Shown: piece after piece, positions 36,612-46,249 of the stretch
Layout of the letters: each line of letters begins with the position of its first letter
Numbering within the stretch: position 1 is the stretch's first letter
NCBI GenBank assembly: GCA_001899085.1
Contig: MKVB01000006.1
Coordinates: forward strand, 496,160 to 560,159
Origin: Devosia sp. 66-14
GTDB taxonomy: Bacteria > Pseudomonadota > Alphaproteobacteria > Rhizobiales > Devosiaceae
Length of the DNA stretch: 64,000 nt
Direction: 5' to 3'
Notes under the pieces: generated by a model
What the model was told of the DNA's origin: nothing
Seen by the model: the letters and a program-made list of their open reading frames with translations, nothing else
The model's database searches: none
Position numbers and translations under genes: made by a program

Positions 36612-38118
36612 GGGTGAGGCCGCCGAGAATGCCGCGCAACAGGGCCTTGCCGAGCCCGTTCGCCATGGTGCGGCTGAACGAGGTGATCGCCGCCTCGGTC
36701 GGGGTCTGCCGGGTCGAACGGCGCGGCTGAGCGGCACGATCGGCGCGTTCCTGCGCCGCCGCCGCCTTGGCGTCGGCCTGCGCCTGCTTGGCGTCGAGCT
36801 CGGCCTGCTTGGCCGCGGCCTCGCTCGCCTGGCGCTCCTGGGTCTTCTTGGTCAGGACCTCGAAGGCCGACTCGCGGTCGACCACCGTGTCGTAAACCCC
36901 AGCCACCGGCGAATTGGCGATCACCGCCCGGCGCTCCTCAGGCAGGAGCGGTCCGACCTGGCCAGAAGGCGGCCGGATCAGGGTCCGGCCGACGATCGAG
37001 GGCACGCCCTTGTCTTCGAGCACGGAAACCAGCGCCTCGCCGGTGCCGAGCTGGGTGATCACCTCGGCGGTGGAAAAGGCCGGGTTGGGGCGGAACGAGT
37101 CTGCCGCCATCCGTACCGCCTTCTGCTCCTTGGGAGTATAGGCCCTGAGCGCGTGCTGCACGCGGTTCGACAACTGGGCCAGCACCGCATCCGGAATATC
37201 GACCGGATTCTGGGTCACGAAATACACGCCGACGCCCTTGGAGCGTACCAGCTTGACCACCTGCTCCACCTTGTCGACCAGCGCCTTGGGCGCATCGTCG
37301 AACAGCAGGTGGGCTTCGTCGAAGAAGAACACCAGCTTGGGCTTGTCCGGATCGCCCACCTCCGGCAGCACTTCGAACAGTTCCGACATCAGCCACAACA
37401 GGAAGGTCGCGTAGAGCCGCGGGGCCCGCATCAGTTCGTCCGCGGCGAGGATCGAGACGTAGCCCTTGCCATCGGTGGTGGTGCGCATCAGGTCGCGGAT
37501 ATCGAGCGCCCGCTCGCCGAAGAACTGGTCGCCGCCCTGTTGCTCCAGCACCAGCAGCGAGCGCTGCACCGCGCCCACCGTGGCGGAGGCGACATTGCCG
37601 TACTGCACCGAGATGTCCTTGGCGTTGTTGGCGATTTCCACCAGCAGGGCGCGCAGGTCCTTGAGGTCGAGCAGCAGCAGGCCGTTATCGTCGGCATATT
37701 TGAAGGCGATGTTGAGCACGCCTTCCTGGGTATCGTTGAGATCGAGAATGCGGCTCAGCAGCAGCGGCCCCATTTCGGAGATGGTGGTGCGCACCGGGTG
37801 GCCCTGCCGCCCGAACAGATCCCAGAAGATGGTGGGGAACTTGTCCGCCGCGTAATCGGTGAAACCGATCTCCTGGGCGCGCTTCACCTGCCAGTCGAGC
37901 ATCTTGCCCATATTGGCGATGCCCGAGAGGTCGCCCTTGATGTCGGCGGCGAACACCGGAACGCCGGCAGCCGAAAAGCCCTCGGCGATCGATTGCAGGG
38001 TCACGGTCTTGCCGGTGCCGGTGGCGCCGGTCACCAGCCCGTGCCGGTTGCCGTATTTCAGCGCCAGGTATTCCGGCCGGGTGCTTTGACCGAGATAGAT
38101 CTTGTCGGGAAGGAGCAT
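36601..38118 (-). CDS. HerA-like helicase/ATPase, DUF853 (YjgR) family
   Basis: Cytoplasmic P-loop ATPase of 505 aa. Walker A GATGTGKT is at residues 31-38, Walker B appears as [12 protein letters not shown], and an arginine-finger-like region follows ([20 protein letters not shown]). A charged Ala/Lys/Gln-rich helix (~420-470) resembles a coiled coil. This is the YjgR/DUF853 group related to archaeal HerA. Its biological role is not settled. It is co-transcribed with the Rossmann-like gene. Confidence 0.87.
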   Translation of the reverse strand: MLLPDKIYLGQSTRPEYLALKYGNRHGLVTGATGTGKTVTLQSIAEGFSAAGVPVFAADIKGDLSGIANMGKMLDWQVKRAQEIGFTDYAADKFPTIFWDLFGRQGHPVRTTISEMGPLLLSRILDLNDTQEGVLNIAFKYADDNGLLLLDLKDLRALLVEIANNAKDISVQYGNVASATVGAVQRSLLVLEQQGGDQFFGERALDIRDLMRTTTDGKGYVSILAADELMRAPRLYATFLLWLMSELFEVLPEVGDPDKPKLVFFFDEAHLLFDDAPKALVDKVEQVVKLVRSKGVGVYFVTQNPVDIPDAVLAQLSNRVQHALRAYTPKEQKAVRMAADSFRPNPAFSTAEVITQLGTGEALVSVLEDKGVPSIVGRTLIRPPSGQVGPLLPEERRAVIANSPVAGVYDTVVDRESAFEVLTKKTQERQASEAAAKQAELDAKQAQADAKAAAAQERADRAAQPRRSTRQTPTEAAITSFSRTMANGLGKALLRGILGGLTRGR

Positions 38119-38309
38119 GACGCCTCACTGGATTCGATGGCCGGTTGCGGACTCTATACCGGCGGGGGCATGGGCTGCCAAATGAAAGCGGGCGATCGCC
38201 TCATGCCCCGATGGGTGCGGGTGCGGTTCGATTCAATCCCACATAGCTTGGGGAAGCAGCCGGAATCGGCAATTCCCAAACGCCCCCCTACGCCCTTACA
38301 CTCGGCGCC

Positions 38310-39641
38310 ATGCATCTGAGCCGCCGTCACATTCTCGTCGGACTTGCCGCCCTGCCGTTCGTCGGCGGGGTGCGGGCGCAATCGCTCGATTCGACAACGC
38401 TCAACCTGACGCCCGGCAGCCTCGACGATCAGAGCGGACCGATGCAGGAGGCGCTGCTGCGCGCAGCGGCGGAGGGCCGGCCGCTGTTCCTTCCCTCGGG
38501 CAGCTACTACGTGCAGAACCTGCAGGTGCCCAGCAATGTGGTGGTCACCGGGATACCCGGCGGCACCATCCTCGCGGCGGCCGGCGACGCGCCGGTGTTC
38601 CGCATCGCCGGCAGCGCGCATGTCAACCTTGCCGGCGTCACCTTCACCCGCGGCAATGGCGGGCCGTCCGGCGCCGATCGCGGCCTGGTCGAGATCGAGG
38701 CGAGCGATCACGTCACGCTGAGCAATTGCAGCTTCGTGGGCGGCGCCGCCAACGGCCTCGCCGTGCGCGATGCCGGCGCCGACATCGAGGATTGCGACTT
38801 TACCGGCCACGCCCTCGCCGCGATCTTCTCGGTCGATGGGCGCGGGCTCAACATCACCACCAATCGCGTCACCAAATGCGGCAATGGCGGCTTCCTGATC
38901 TGGGGCAGCAAGCCGCGGCACGACGGCTCGGTGATCTCAGGCAACACCATCACCGGAATTGGCGCCACCAATGGCGGCAACGGCCAGAACGGCAACGGCA
39001 TCAACATCTTCCGCTGCAGCGATGTGATCGTCGCCAACAACCAGATTGCCGATTGCCGGTTCACCGCGGTGCGGCTCAACTCGACCGGCAACGTTGCGGT
39101 CACCGGCAATATCTGCCGCAACTCCGGCGAAGTGGCGATCTTTTCGGAGTTCGCCTTTTCGGGGTCGGTGATCTCCAACAACGTCGTCGACGGTGCTGCC
39201 GCCGGCATCTCGATCACCAACCTCGATTCCGGCGGGCGGCTCGCCGTGTGCTCGGGCAACATCGTGCGCAACATCCGCTCGCGCTCCGAGGTCAATCCGG
39301 ACACGCGACCGTTCGGCATCTATGCCGAGGCGGAAACCAGTATCTCGGGCAACAGCATAGACAACGTCCCCGGCATCGGCATCCTGGCCGGCCGCGGCAC
39401 GTTCCTGCGTGACGTGATCATCGCCGACAACGTGCTCTACGCCACCAGCACCGGTATCGGGGTCAGCGTAGTGCAGAACCCCTCGCCCGGTCCCGTCACC
39501 ATCACCGGCAATATCGTCAACGCCCCGCTCGAGCATGCCATTGTCGGCATGGAATGGGACCAGGTGACCGTCGAGGACCTGGTGAAGGACGCGGCGAAGT
39601 ACCCGCACATCACGCTCGCCGGCAACTCCGTGACCCGCTGA
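38310..39641 (+). CDS. Tat-exported right-handed beta-helix repeat protein (TIGR03808 type)
   Basis: Protein of 443 aa with a twin-arginine signal (MHLSRRHILVGLAALPFVGGV, cleavage near VRAQ). The mature part consists of parallel beta-helix repeats rich in the pattern 'NxIxGNxIxN', as in pectate-lyase-like folds. It matches the alphaproteobacterial family annotated as TIGR03808, a Tat-translocated repetitive protein. No catalytic residues can be assigned. Periplasmic; carbohydrate binding or processing is possible from the fold only. Confidence 0.85.
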   Translation: MHLSRRHILVGLAALPFVGGVRAQSLDSTTLNLTPGSLDDQSGPMQEALLRAAAEGRPLFLPSGSYYVQNLQVPSNVVVTGIPGGTILAAAGDAPVFRIAGSAHVNLAGVTFTRGNGGPSGADRGLVEIEASDHVTLSNCSFVGGAANGLAVRDAGADIEDCDFTGHALAAIFSVDGRGLNITTNRVTKCGNGGFLIWGSKPRHDGSVISGNTITGIGATNGGNGQNGNGINIFRCSDVIVANNQIADCRFTAVRLNSTGNVAVTGNICRNSGEVAIFSEFAFSGSVISNNVVDGAAAGISITNLDSGGRLAVCSGNIVRNIRSRSEVNPDTRPFGIYAEAETSISGNSIDNVPGIGILAGRGTFLRDVIIADNVLYATSTGIGVSVVQNPSPGPVTITGNIVNAPLEHAIVGMEWDQVTVEDLVKDAAKYPHITLAGNSVTR

Positions 39642-39648
39642 CGGTCTT

Positions 39649-40437
39649 TCAGAGGCCGGTCGAAGCCTGGGCAATCACCGCCCACTGGCCGGATGACTGT
39701 TGCCTGAAACAGAGCCCGGAGGCGTAGGGGCGGTCGAAGTCGTCGCCACCGACCTTGCCGAAGCCGACGCCGCCGGTGGGCAGGTGGAAGGCTGTCCAGT
39801 CCACCGCGGTCTCGGCGTCGTAGTCGGTGGCATAGAGCAGCCCGGGAACCACTTTTCCGACGGGCTTGCCGTTCTCCATCGCATCGAACAGTTCGACCTC
39901 GCGCTTCACGCCGACGAAATTGTCGCCGCTGGTATCCAGCACCCTGGCGGCGCGCTTCACCTCGGCCGGGTCTACGCTGCCGAGCGCATAGGTGCAGATC
40001 GCGCCCTTGACCGCCGGGTCGGTGCCCCAGGACTGTCCGTCGGTCAGCGACTGGCTGATGAAATCCAGCTCCATCCGAGTGAGGAACGCGCCGATATCGA
40101 CCTTGGGCGGCAGGTCCCAATCGCCACCGGTGTTGTTACCCAGCGCCGCCACCTGCGATCTGGCGCTCTCCCACGGTCCCTCCAGCTTGACGCCGCGCGC
40201 GATGGACAGATCGAGGGTACCGGAGACGATCGAGATCTTCGGCGCCAGCCACTTGCCGATGCCATCCACATCCTCGGCGGACACCGCCGCAAGCAGCTCG
40301 GTCGCCGCGGCGCGGAGATCGTCGGGCGCCTCCATCGTCCTCGCCGCGGCGAGCCTTGGCGGCACGTAGGCGGGGCCAGCCAGCGCGGTCCCGCAGAAGG
40401 CGATCGAGGCAAGGATGGTCACGACGGCGCGGCGCAT
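39649..40437 (-). CDS. secreted protein of unknown function
   Basis: Protein of 262 aa starting MRRAVVTILASIAFCGTALA, a clear Sec signal peptide cleaved before GP. The mature protein contains ATELLAAVSAEDVDGIGKWL, like an SH3/NTF2-type stress module, and two Cys (KGAICTYALG; SGLCFRQQS). The start at ATG 40437 gives the signal peptide directly. Family not recognised. It converges on the Tat-exported protein gene with 7 nt between their stops. Confidence 0.65.
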   Translation of the reverse strand: MRRAVVTILASIAFCGTALAGPAYVPPRLAAARTMEAPDDLRAAATELLAAVSAEDVDGIGKWLAPKISIVSGTLDLSIARGVKLEGPWESARSQVAALGNNTGGDWDLPPKVDIGAFLTRMELDFISQSLTDGQSWGTDPAVKGAICTYALGSVDPAEVKRAARVLDTSGDNFVGVKREVELFDAMENGKPVGKVVPGLLYATDYDAETAVDWTAFHLPTGGVGFGKVGGDDFDRPYASGLCFRQQSSGQWAVIAQASTGL

Positions 40438-40496
40438 GCGAATCTCCGAAACTGACTGCTGAGTTGGACGCCGGCGGACGACGGATCCTTGGGGCG

Positions 40497-41495
40497 TCAC
40501 CGGGCGGTGCGCATTTCACCGACCTCGAAGCCACGCACGTTGCGCACCACCTGGCGGGCGAATTTTTCGAGCACCGCGCGTTGGCCGGCATCAGGATCGG
40601 CAAAGCGCAGCAGCAGGTTGGCGACCAGTGTCTGGCTGGCCAGCATATTGCCGTCGTCGATCTTCAGCGCGTAGCCCCAGCCCTTGTCACGGATCGCGCC
40701 GCACTGCACCCCCTCGGCTCCGCCCTTCTGCATGACGCGGCCGCCGAAGGCCTCCATCACCAGGGTGTCGAGGTGACCGGTCCCGGCCACCAGCAAGGGG
40801 TGCGCGGTTGCGGCATCGAAAATGCGCGTCGCGGCGCTGCCGATCTCGGCGGGCAGCCCTATGCCCGTCGCCATCCTCGCGAAACCACGCGCGAAAGCGG
40901 GGAGCGGCGCGGCCCAGGTGGGGATCGAGCAGCCGTCGGTGCCGCACCGATCCTCGCTCAGCGGTTCGCCGACCACCGTCTCGATGGCCTTGCGCACCGC
41001 GATCTGCACCGGGTGGCCGCGCGTCACGTAGTCATGGGTGTCGACACCCAGCGCCCGTGCCACGCTGAGCATGCCGGAATGCTTGCCCGAGCAGTTATTG
41101 TGCAGCTGGCTCGGTTCCTGCCCGTGGGCCCGCAGTGCTTCGCGTGCCTTGCCATTGCTGGGCTGATGCGCGCCGCATTCGAGATCGCCCGCGGCAAGCC
41201 CGATATGCTGGAGAAAATGCGTGACGCCGTCGATATGGACGTCTTCGCCGTGGTGCGAGGCGCAGGCCAGCGCCAGTTCTTCGTCGCTCAACCCGAAGCG
41301 GTCGATGGCGCCCGAACTCACCATGGCCAAGGCCTGCATCGACTTGATCGCCGAGCGCGGAAACACCGGCCGGGCAATATCGCCCGCGGCGGCGACGACA
41401 TTGCCTTCGGCGTCCGAAATCACGAAGGCGCCGCGATGGCGGTTCTCGATGAAGGTGCCGCGCGTCTGCTCGATGAGGATGGGGTTGGCGTCCAA
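40497..41495 (-). CDS. class 3 (rhizobial ReAV-like) L-asparaginase
   Basis: Enzyme of 332 aa hydrolysing L-asparagine to aspartate and ammonia. S48 and K51 (RSAIKSM), C135 and K138 (NNCSGKHSG) and C189 (CGTDGCSIP) fall at the same positions that, from memory, form the Ser-Lys tandem and zinc site of Rhizobium etli ReAV. This separates it from bacterial type I/II and plant-type enzymes. It is cytoplasmic, without signal peptide. The secreted-protein gene at 39649 follows after ~60 nt. Confidence 0.88.
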   Translation of the reverse strand: MDANPILIEQTRGTFIENRHRGAFVISDAEGNVVAAAGDIARPVFPRSAIKSMQALAMVSSGAIDRFGLSDEELALACASHHGEDVHIDGVTHFLQHIGLAAGDLECGAHQPSNGKAREALRAHGQEPSQLHNNCSGKHSGMLSVARALGVDTHDYVTRGHPVQIAVRKAIETVVGEPLSEDRCGTDGCSIPTWAAPLPAFARGFARMATGIGLPAEIGSAATRIFDAATAHPLLVAGTGHLDTLVMEAFGGRVMQKGGAEGVQCGAIRDKGWGYALKIDDGNMLASQTLVANLLLRFADPDAGQRAVLEKFARQVVRNVRGFEVGEMRTAR

Positions 41496-41511
41496 AACTG
41501 ACTCTCGGAAA

Positions 41512-41551
41512 GAAAAAAGGCCCGGAGGTTCCTAGGGAACGCGTCCGGGCC
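41512..41551 (-). terminator. rho-independent terminator after the SH3-like secreted protein gene
   Basis: GGCCCGGA/TCCGGGCC (8 bp) extends into an inner GTTCC/GGAAC stem. On the minus strand the stem is followed by TTTTTTC. It lies between the asparaginase start and the minus-strand gene at 41661, so it ends the latter. Confidence 0.9.
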
Positions 41552-41660
41552 GTGAAGTCAATGTTTCGGAGGTCAGTCAAAGGCACGTATGCATGGGAGT
41601 AGTCGGGTCGTCATGAACGCCCGGCACGCTGTTTGGAGCAGCGCGGCGGGAATGTCGGGG

Positions 41661-42002
41661 TCAGATGTCCCAGTCGTAGGCGAGCTTCAGGAACTTGGCG
41701 TTCACCCAACCGCGGGTGTCCTGCTGCTCGACGAGGCACCAGTCGGCGCCGCCCTGCGGCGAGACGATGCAGCGCTCGACCCACACCGAGGTCTTGGGCT
41801 CGAACTCGCCGATCTTCTGCGAGTAGGAGGCCGGCCACTTGCGGACGTTGAGCGTGTCCCACTTCTTCACACCGACGATGTGGGCGGGGCTCTCGACGTC
41901 ATAGCCGGCGGCCATGGCGGGCTGGATGGCGAAAACGGCGGCGCTGGCGATGATCAGACCGGCGAGGGTCGCGACCAGCAGCTTCTCATGGGATCTGTTC
42001 AT
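41661..42002 (-). CDS. small secreted SH3-like protein
   Basis: Protein of 113 aa: signal peptide to about residue 31 (cleavage AMAA-GY), then a ~75-residue domain resembling bacterial SH3 (GVKKWDTLNVRKWPASYSQKI; VWVERCIVSPQG; DWCLVEQQDTRGWVNAKFL). The 'LNVR' and 'GWV' positions are hallmarks of SH3b modules. Two Cys may form a disulfide. Probably periplasmic; ligand unknown. It has its own terminator and is separated by a hairpin from the paralogue pair upstream. Confidence 0.72.
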   Translation of the reverse strand: MNRSHEKLLVATLAGLIIASAAVFAIQPAMAAGYDVESPAHIVGVKKWDTLNVRKWPASYSQKIGEFEPKTSVWVERCIVSPQGGADWCLVEQQDTRGWVNAKFLKLAYDWDI

Positions 42003-42129
42003 CGTGGCATCCTTTCGGGGGCCGGGTTTCGTTTGTTGACCCGAACATGCCTCACCGCGATTGAACCCGTACTGAGCCCGCCATTCAGACAGCGTTCATC
42101 GGCAGGGCATTGTCGCGGCGGCAATAAGG

Positions 42130-42161
42130 AAGGGGCGGGAACCCCGCGGTTCCCGCCCCTT
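42130..42161. terminator. bidirectional-looking terminator hairpin
   Basis: A 14-bp stem AAGGGGCGGGAACC / GGTTCCCGCCCCTT with a 4-nt loop lies between the SH3-like gene and the first paralogue, downstream of the latter on the minus strand. T-rich sequence beyond it is short (CCTTATTG on minus). Confidence 0.75.
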
Positions 42162-42183
42162 TCATCAGCAGGCAGTCACTGGC

Positions 42184-42552
42184 TCAGCGATGGACGTAGA
42201 GCGTCACCGTGTCGTCGCCCATCATCTTGACCCCGAATACGTCGGCCGCCGAGTAGCCCTTCTGGCGCAGCGCCCTGACCATGGCCTCGTTGCCAGCGAT
42301 CGTCGAGCGCAGACCGCCAGCGTTGCCATCGTCGGGAAGGTCGAAATGATTCATGCAATATTCCGTCACCCAGACGCGCTGTGGTTCGACCACGCCAGCG
42401 AGTTCTGCGGGGGTGACGCGCTTCAGGCCACCCAGGTGGTCCTGACACACATCGTCATCTCGCTCCATCTGCTGGGCAGTTGCCAGGGCAACCGGGAGGG
42501 CCGTCACGCTGAGGCCAGTGGCGAGCAGGGCAGCCAACAGGGTTTTCGACAT
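42184..42552 (-). CDS. small secreted protein, paralogue 1 (unrecognised family)
   Basis: Protein of 122 aa with signal peptide MSKTLLAALLATGLSVTALP (cleavage near ATAQ). The mature part shares a clear pattern with the next gene upstream: C-x-D-x-L-G-x-L-K-R-V-x-P-A-E, then RVWVTE-x-C, DGNA, and a C-terminal VKMMGDDTVTLYVH. One conserved Cys pair is present. I do not recognise the family. The protein should be periplasmic and small. It is separated from its paralogue by a terminator, so each may have its own promoter. Confidence 0.75.
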   Translation of the reverse strand: MSKTLLAALLATGLSVTALPVALATAQQMERDDDVCQDHLGGLKRVTPAELAGVVEPQRVWVTEYCMNHFDLPDDGNAGGLRSTIAGNEAMVRALRQKGYSAADVFGVKMMGDDTVTLYVHR

Positions 42553-42592
42553 TTTGCATCTCCTAGTAGTAGCGGGCCGGAGCCGCCGGCAG

Positions 42593-42632
42593 AAAAACCA
42601 ACGCCGGCCGGCCATGATGACCGGTCCGGCGT
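42593..42632 (-). terminator. rho-independent terminator after paralogue 2
   Basis: ACGCCGG (42601-42607) pairs with CCGGCGT (42626-42632), with further GC pairing inside. On the minus strand it is followed by TGGTTTTT. It ends the gene at 42656. Confidence 0.8.
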
Positions 42633-42655
42633 CAGTTTAGCATTAGGCCGAGGGA

Positions 42656-43063
42656 TCAGCGGCCGAAATTGTGCACGTAGAGGTTGATGGTGTCCTCGCC
42701 CATCATCTTGACCGCGAACACGTCGTCGGCGTGGAAACCATGCTGCTGCAGCACCTGCTTCAGCACGGCATTCTTGGCGATGGCGGTGCGCAGGTACGCG
42801 GCGTTGCCATCTGAGCGCATCAGCGAGGACGACGGACAGAACTCGGTGACCCAGACGCGGTAGCCGTCGTTTACGCCGAGCACTTCGGCCGGCAGCACGC
42901 GCTTCAGGACGCCGAGCTGGTCGCCGCAGTACGGTTCGGGGGCCGATTGGTGCTCACCGCACTGGTTGCTCGTACACGGCCGCTCCTGCGCGGCGCTGGG
43001 AAGGGCGGGAAACACAGCCAGAATAGCGACGGCGGCCATCGTAGTGAGGGCAAGCTTGGTCAT
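42656..43063 (-). CDS. small secreted protein, paralogue 2 (unrecognised family)
   Basis: Protein of 135 aa with a Sec signal peptide (MTKLALTTMAAVAILAVFPA, cleavage SAAQ). It shares with the downstream gene the motifs YCGDQLGVLKRV, YRVWVTEFC, DGNAAYLRTAIAKN and VKMMGEDTINLYVH. It has an extra N-terminal segment with two more Cys (PCTSNQCGEH). Tandem duplication is evident, with substantial divergence. No known domain seen. Confidence 0.75.
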   Translation of the reverse strand: MTKLALTTMAAVAILAVFPALPSAAQERPCTSNQCGEHQSAPEPYCGDQLGVLKRVLPAEVLGVNDGYRVWVTEFCPSSSLMRSDGNAAYLRTAIAKNAVLKQVLQQHGFHADDVFAVKMMGEDTINLYVHNFGR

Positions 43064-43338
43064 CTCAATCTCCTGATACTTGCGGTGGCGGGCTGACCCG
43101 CACGCCGGTGTTGTTCAAGTGAAGGGGATCGCGGTTGAGCGATCCGCCCCTTGACGCTGGGCCGGAGACTGCGCCCCCCGCGTTGAACCGGCACTGACGA
43201 GCGCGTTCAGGCTCGTGACAGAATGAATTCGATCTGGCGCTACCTGCTTGGTCGCGCCCGCAGCGTTGGAAATTGTCTGCAACTTTTCCTCAAAGCGCTC
43301 TAGGCTCAGGACAAATCAGTTCGAGGAGGAACGACAAG

Positions 43339-44196
43339 ATGGCCAAGGTGCTGGTGACGGGCGGCAGCGGCAAGCTCGGGCGGGCGGTGCTCAAGGACCT
43401 GGTGACCAACGGCTATTCGGTTCTCAACGTCGACCAGACGCTGCCCAGGGATCCGATCTGTCCGACCGTTCGCATCGACCTCACGGATTTCGGCCAGGTG
43501 GCGCAGGCCGTTCTCGGCGGCGTCGATGAACGGCGTGGCCCGTTCGATGCCGTCGTGCACCTCGCCGCCATCCCGGCGCCCGGCCTGTTCGCCAACAGCC
43601 GCACGGTCGCGAACAATGTGCCCACCACCTACAACGTGTTCGAGGCCTGCCGGCTGGCCGGCGTCAGGAACGTGGTATTTGCCTCAAGCGAGACCGTGCT
43701 CGGCCTGCCCTTCGAAACACCCCCGCCCTATGTGCCGGTCGACGAGGAGTACTTTCCCCGTCCCGAGACCGCCTATTCACTCGGCAAGTTGCTCGACGAG
43801 ACCATGGCGGCTCAGTTCTGCCGTTGGGATCCGGAGCTGAAGATCGTCGGCCTGCGCTTCTCCAACGTCATGGATGTCGAGGACTACAAGGCCTTCCCGG
43901 CTTTCGACGCCGATCCGCAGCTGCGAAAATGGAACCTGTGGGGCTATATCGACGCCCGCGATGGCGCGCAGGCGGTCCGCCGCGGCATCGAGGCCGAGTT
44001 CAAGGGGTTCGAGCCTTTCATCATCGCCAACCAGGATACGGTGATGAGCCGCTCCAACATGTCGCTGATGGCCGAGGTCTTCCCGCAGGTGCCGCACAAG
44101 CGCGAGCTCAGCCAGAACGGCACGCTGCTGTCGATCGACAAGGCGCGGCGGCTGCTCGACTACAACCCGCAGCATAGCTGGCGGAACCACGTCTGA
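43339..44196 (+). CDS. NAD-dependent epimerase/dehydratase family protein
   Basis: Extended SDR of 285 aa. The cofactor loop is GGSGKLG near residue 8, with acid-type beta-2 (LNVDQT). Catalytic Tyr and Lys are in TAYSLGKLLDE and the Ser in FASSET. It resembles uronate-dehydrogenase or sugar-nucleotide-epimerase-like enzymes; which one cannot be read. ATG 43339 follows a GAGGAGGA ribosome site. Its stop overlaps the next start (TGATG), so it works with the sugar isomerase-like gene. Confidence 0.85.
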   Translation: MAKVLVTGGSGKLGRAVLKDLVTNGYSVLNVDQTLPRDPICPTVRIDLTDFGQVAQAVLGGVDERRGPFDAVVHLAAIPAPGLFANSRTVANNVPTTYNVFEACRLAGVRNVVFASSETVLGLPFETPPPYVPVDEEYFPRPETAYSLGKLLDETMAAQFCRWDPELKIVGLRFSNVMDVEDYKAFPAFDADPQLRKWNLWGYIDARDGAQAVRRGIEAEFKGFEPFIIANQDTVMSRSNMSLMAEVFPQVPHKRELSQNGTLLSIDKARRLLDYNPQHSWRNHV

Positions 44197-45050
44197 TGGC
44201 CATCCGGCTCGGCGGACATGGCCTCCCCATCGGCAGCGAGGACCCCTATGCCTTCGCCCGGGCGCATCGTGAGTTCGGCTACGGTGCTGCCTATGTCCCG
44301 GAAGTGACGCTCGCCGATCGCGACCGCCTGACCGCCATCGAGCGGGCGTTTGCCGCCGAGAACGTGGTGCTGGCCGAGATCGGTATCTGGCGCAACCTCG
44401 TCTCGCCCGATGAAGCGGTGCGCAAGGCCAACCTGGCCTATGCGATCGAGCGCCTCGCCATCGCCGATGCGGTCGGCGCGGGCTGCGCCGTCAGCTATAT
44501 CGGTTCGTTCCGCGCCGGCACGGACTATGCGCCGGCCGCCGAGAACATGGGCCCCGAGGCGTTCGATGCGTGCATCGAAACCGTGCGTCATATTCTCGAC
44601 GCGGTGAAACCGAAGCGCGCCAGGTTTGCGCTCGAAATGATGCAGTACTCCCTGCCGGACAGCGTCGACAGCTATGTCGAGCTGATCCACGCCGTGGCGC
44701 GACCGATGTTCGGTGCGCATTTCGACCCGGTGAACCTGATCATGACGCCGCGGGTGTATTTCGATAACGGCACGCTGATCCGCGAATGCTTCGACAAGCT
44801 CGGCCAATGGGTGGTGTCGTGCCATGCCAAGGATATCAAGTTGCACCACCAGGCCGCACTGCATCTCGACGAGGTGCAGATCGGCGATGGGGTGCTCGAC
44901 TATCGCACCTATCTCAGCGAGCTCGCCCGGATGCCCCGCGAGGTGCCGCTGATGCTCGAGCACCTGAAAGGGGAGGAATATGCCGTGGCGCGCGATCGCA
45001 TTTTCGCGGTCGGCGATGCGGCCGGTATCGAGTTCGCCGTGCGCCCATGA
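44196..45050 (+). CDS. sugar phosphate isomerase/epimerase family (xylose isomerase-like TIM barrel)
   Basis: TIM-barrel protein of 284 aa with the metal-site pattern of the AP-endonuclease-2/xylose-isomerase-like family: Glu in FALEMMQ, Asp in AHFDPVN, His in VSCHAKD and Glu in LMLEHL. Its start overlaps the epimerase stop. The pair probably processes a sugar or sugar acid; no transporter of known sugar type is linked, only the Yej importer downstream. Confidence 0.8.
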   Translation: MAIRLGGHGLPIGSEDPYAFARAHREFGYGAAYVPEVTLADRDRLTAIERAFAAENVVLAEIGIWRNLVSPDEAVRKANLAYAIERLAIADAVGAGCAVSYIGSFRAGTDYAPAAENMGPEAFDACIETVRHILDAVKPKRARFALEMMQYSLPDSVDSYVELIHAVARPMFGAHFDPVNLIMTPRVYFDNGTLIRECFDKLGQWVVSCHAKDIKLHHQAALHLDEVQIGDGVLDYRTYLSELARMPREVPLMLEHLKGEEYAVARDRIFAVGDAAGIEFAVRP

Positions 45051-45136
45051 CATTCACTGCTTGGTGATTTGCCGCATTCCGGCCCACAGTGCTGCGTTGC
45101 TAACCTGAACCGACACCCGGACGACTGGAGCCGCCA

Positions 45137-46249
45137 TTGGGCGCCTACATCCTGAGACGCCTGCTGCTGATGATCCCGACGCTGCTGGGAATCATGATCG
45201 TCTCCTTCGTCATCGTGCAGTTTGCGCCGGGTGGTCCGGTCGAGCAGGTCATCGCCCAGATGTCCGGGCAGAATGTCAGCGCCACCGAACGCATCACCGG
45301 CAGCCAGCAGGGCGATTTCGCCGGCCAGGAAACGGCGCAGGCGAAAAACACCACCGACGTCAACTCGACCTATCGCGGCGCGCGGGGCCTTCGGCCCGAA
45401 ATCCTGCAGCGCATCGAAAAGCAGTTCGGCTTCGACAAGCCGCCGCTCGAGCGTTTCTTCACCATGATGTGGAACTACCTGCGCTTCGACTTCGGCAACA
45501 GCTATTTCCGCGACATCTCGGTGATCGACCTGATCAAGGAAAAGCTGCCGGTCTCGATCACGCTGGGGCTGTGGATGACGCTGCTGGGTTACGGCGTCTC
45601 GATCCCGCTCGGCATTGCCAAGGCGCTGCGGGATGGTTCGCGCTTTGACGTGTGGACCTCGTCCATCGTCATCATCGGCTACGCCCTGCCCGGCTTCCTT
45701 ATCGCCATCCTGCTCATCGTGCTGTTCGCCGGCGGCAGCTTCTGGAACATCTTCCCGTTGCGGGGCCTCGTGTCGGAGAACTTCGCCAACCTCCCCTGGT
45801 ACAGCCAGATCCTCGACTATCTGTGGCACATCACGCTGCCGATCGTCGCGATGGCGGTGGGTGGCTTCGCCACGGTGACGCTGCTCACCAAGAACTCGTT
45901 CCTCGAGGAAATCCGCAAGCAGTACGTGACCACGGCGCGCGCCAAGGGGCTCAACGACCGGCAGGTGCTGTACCGGCACGTGTTCCGCAATGCCATGCTG
46001 CTGGTCATCGCCAGTTTCCCGGCAGCGTTCATTTCGGCTTTCTTCGGCGGTTCGCTGCTGATCGAGACGATCTTCTCGCTCGATGGCCTGGGCCTGCTCG
46101 GCTTCCAGTCGGTGCTCAACCGCGACTACTCGGTGGTGTTCGCAACGCTCTATGTGTTCTCGCTGCTCGGCCTCGTCATCGGGCTGGTCTCGGACCTGAT
46201 GTATATGTGGATCGACCCGCGTATCGATTTTGAGAGCCGGGAGGTCTGA
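45137..46249 (+). CDS. yejB: ABC transporter permease, YejB type
   Basis: Inner-membrane permease of 370 aa. DppB-like start ([20 protein letters not shown]) followed by the long YejB-specific insertion after PGGPVEQV (residues ~45-100), and an EAA-like loop ([20 protein letters not shown]). YejABEF imports peptides and, in E. coli, microcin C; in Brucella it affects resistance to antimicrobial peptides. TTG start, CTGGAG ribosome site. First gene of yejBEFA. Confidence 0.92.
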   Translation: MGAYILRRLLLMIPTLLGIMIVSFVIVQFAPGGPVEQVIAQMSGQNVSATERITGSQQGDFAGQETAQAKNTTDVNSTYRGARGLRPEILQRIEKQFGFDKPPLERFFTMMWNYLRFDFGNSYFRDISVIDLIKEKLPVSITLGLWMTLLGYGVSIPLGIAKALRDGSRFDVWTSSIVIIGYALPGFLIAILLIVLFAGGSFWNIFPLRGLVSENFANLPWYSQILDYLWHITLPIVAMAVGGFATVTLLTKNSFLEEIRKQYVTTARAKGLNDRQVLYRHVFRNAMLLVIASFPAAFISAFFGGSLLIETIFSLDGLGLLGFQSVLNRDYSVVFATLYVFSLLGLVIGLVSDLMYMWIDPRIDFESREV

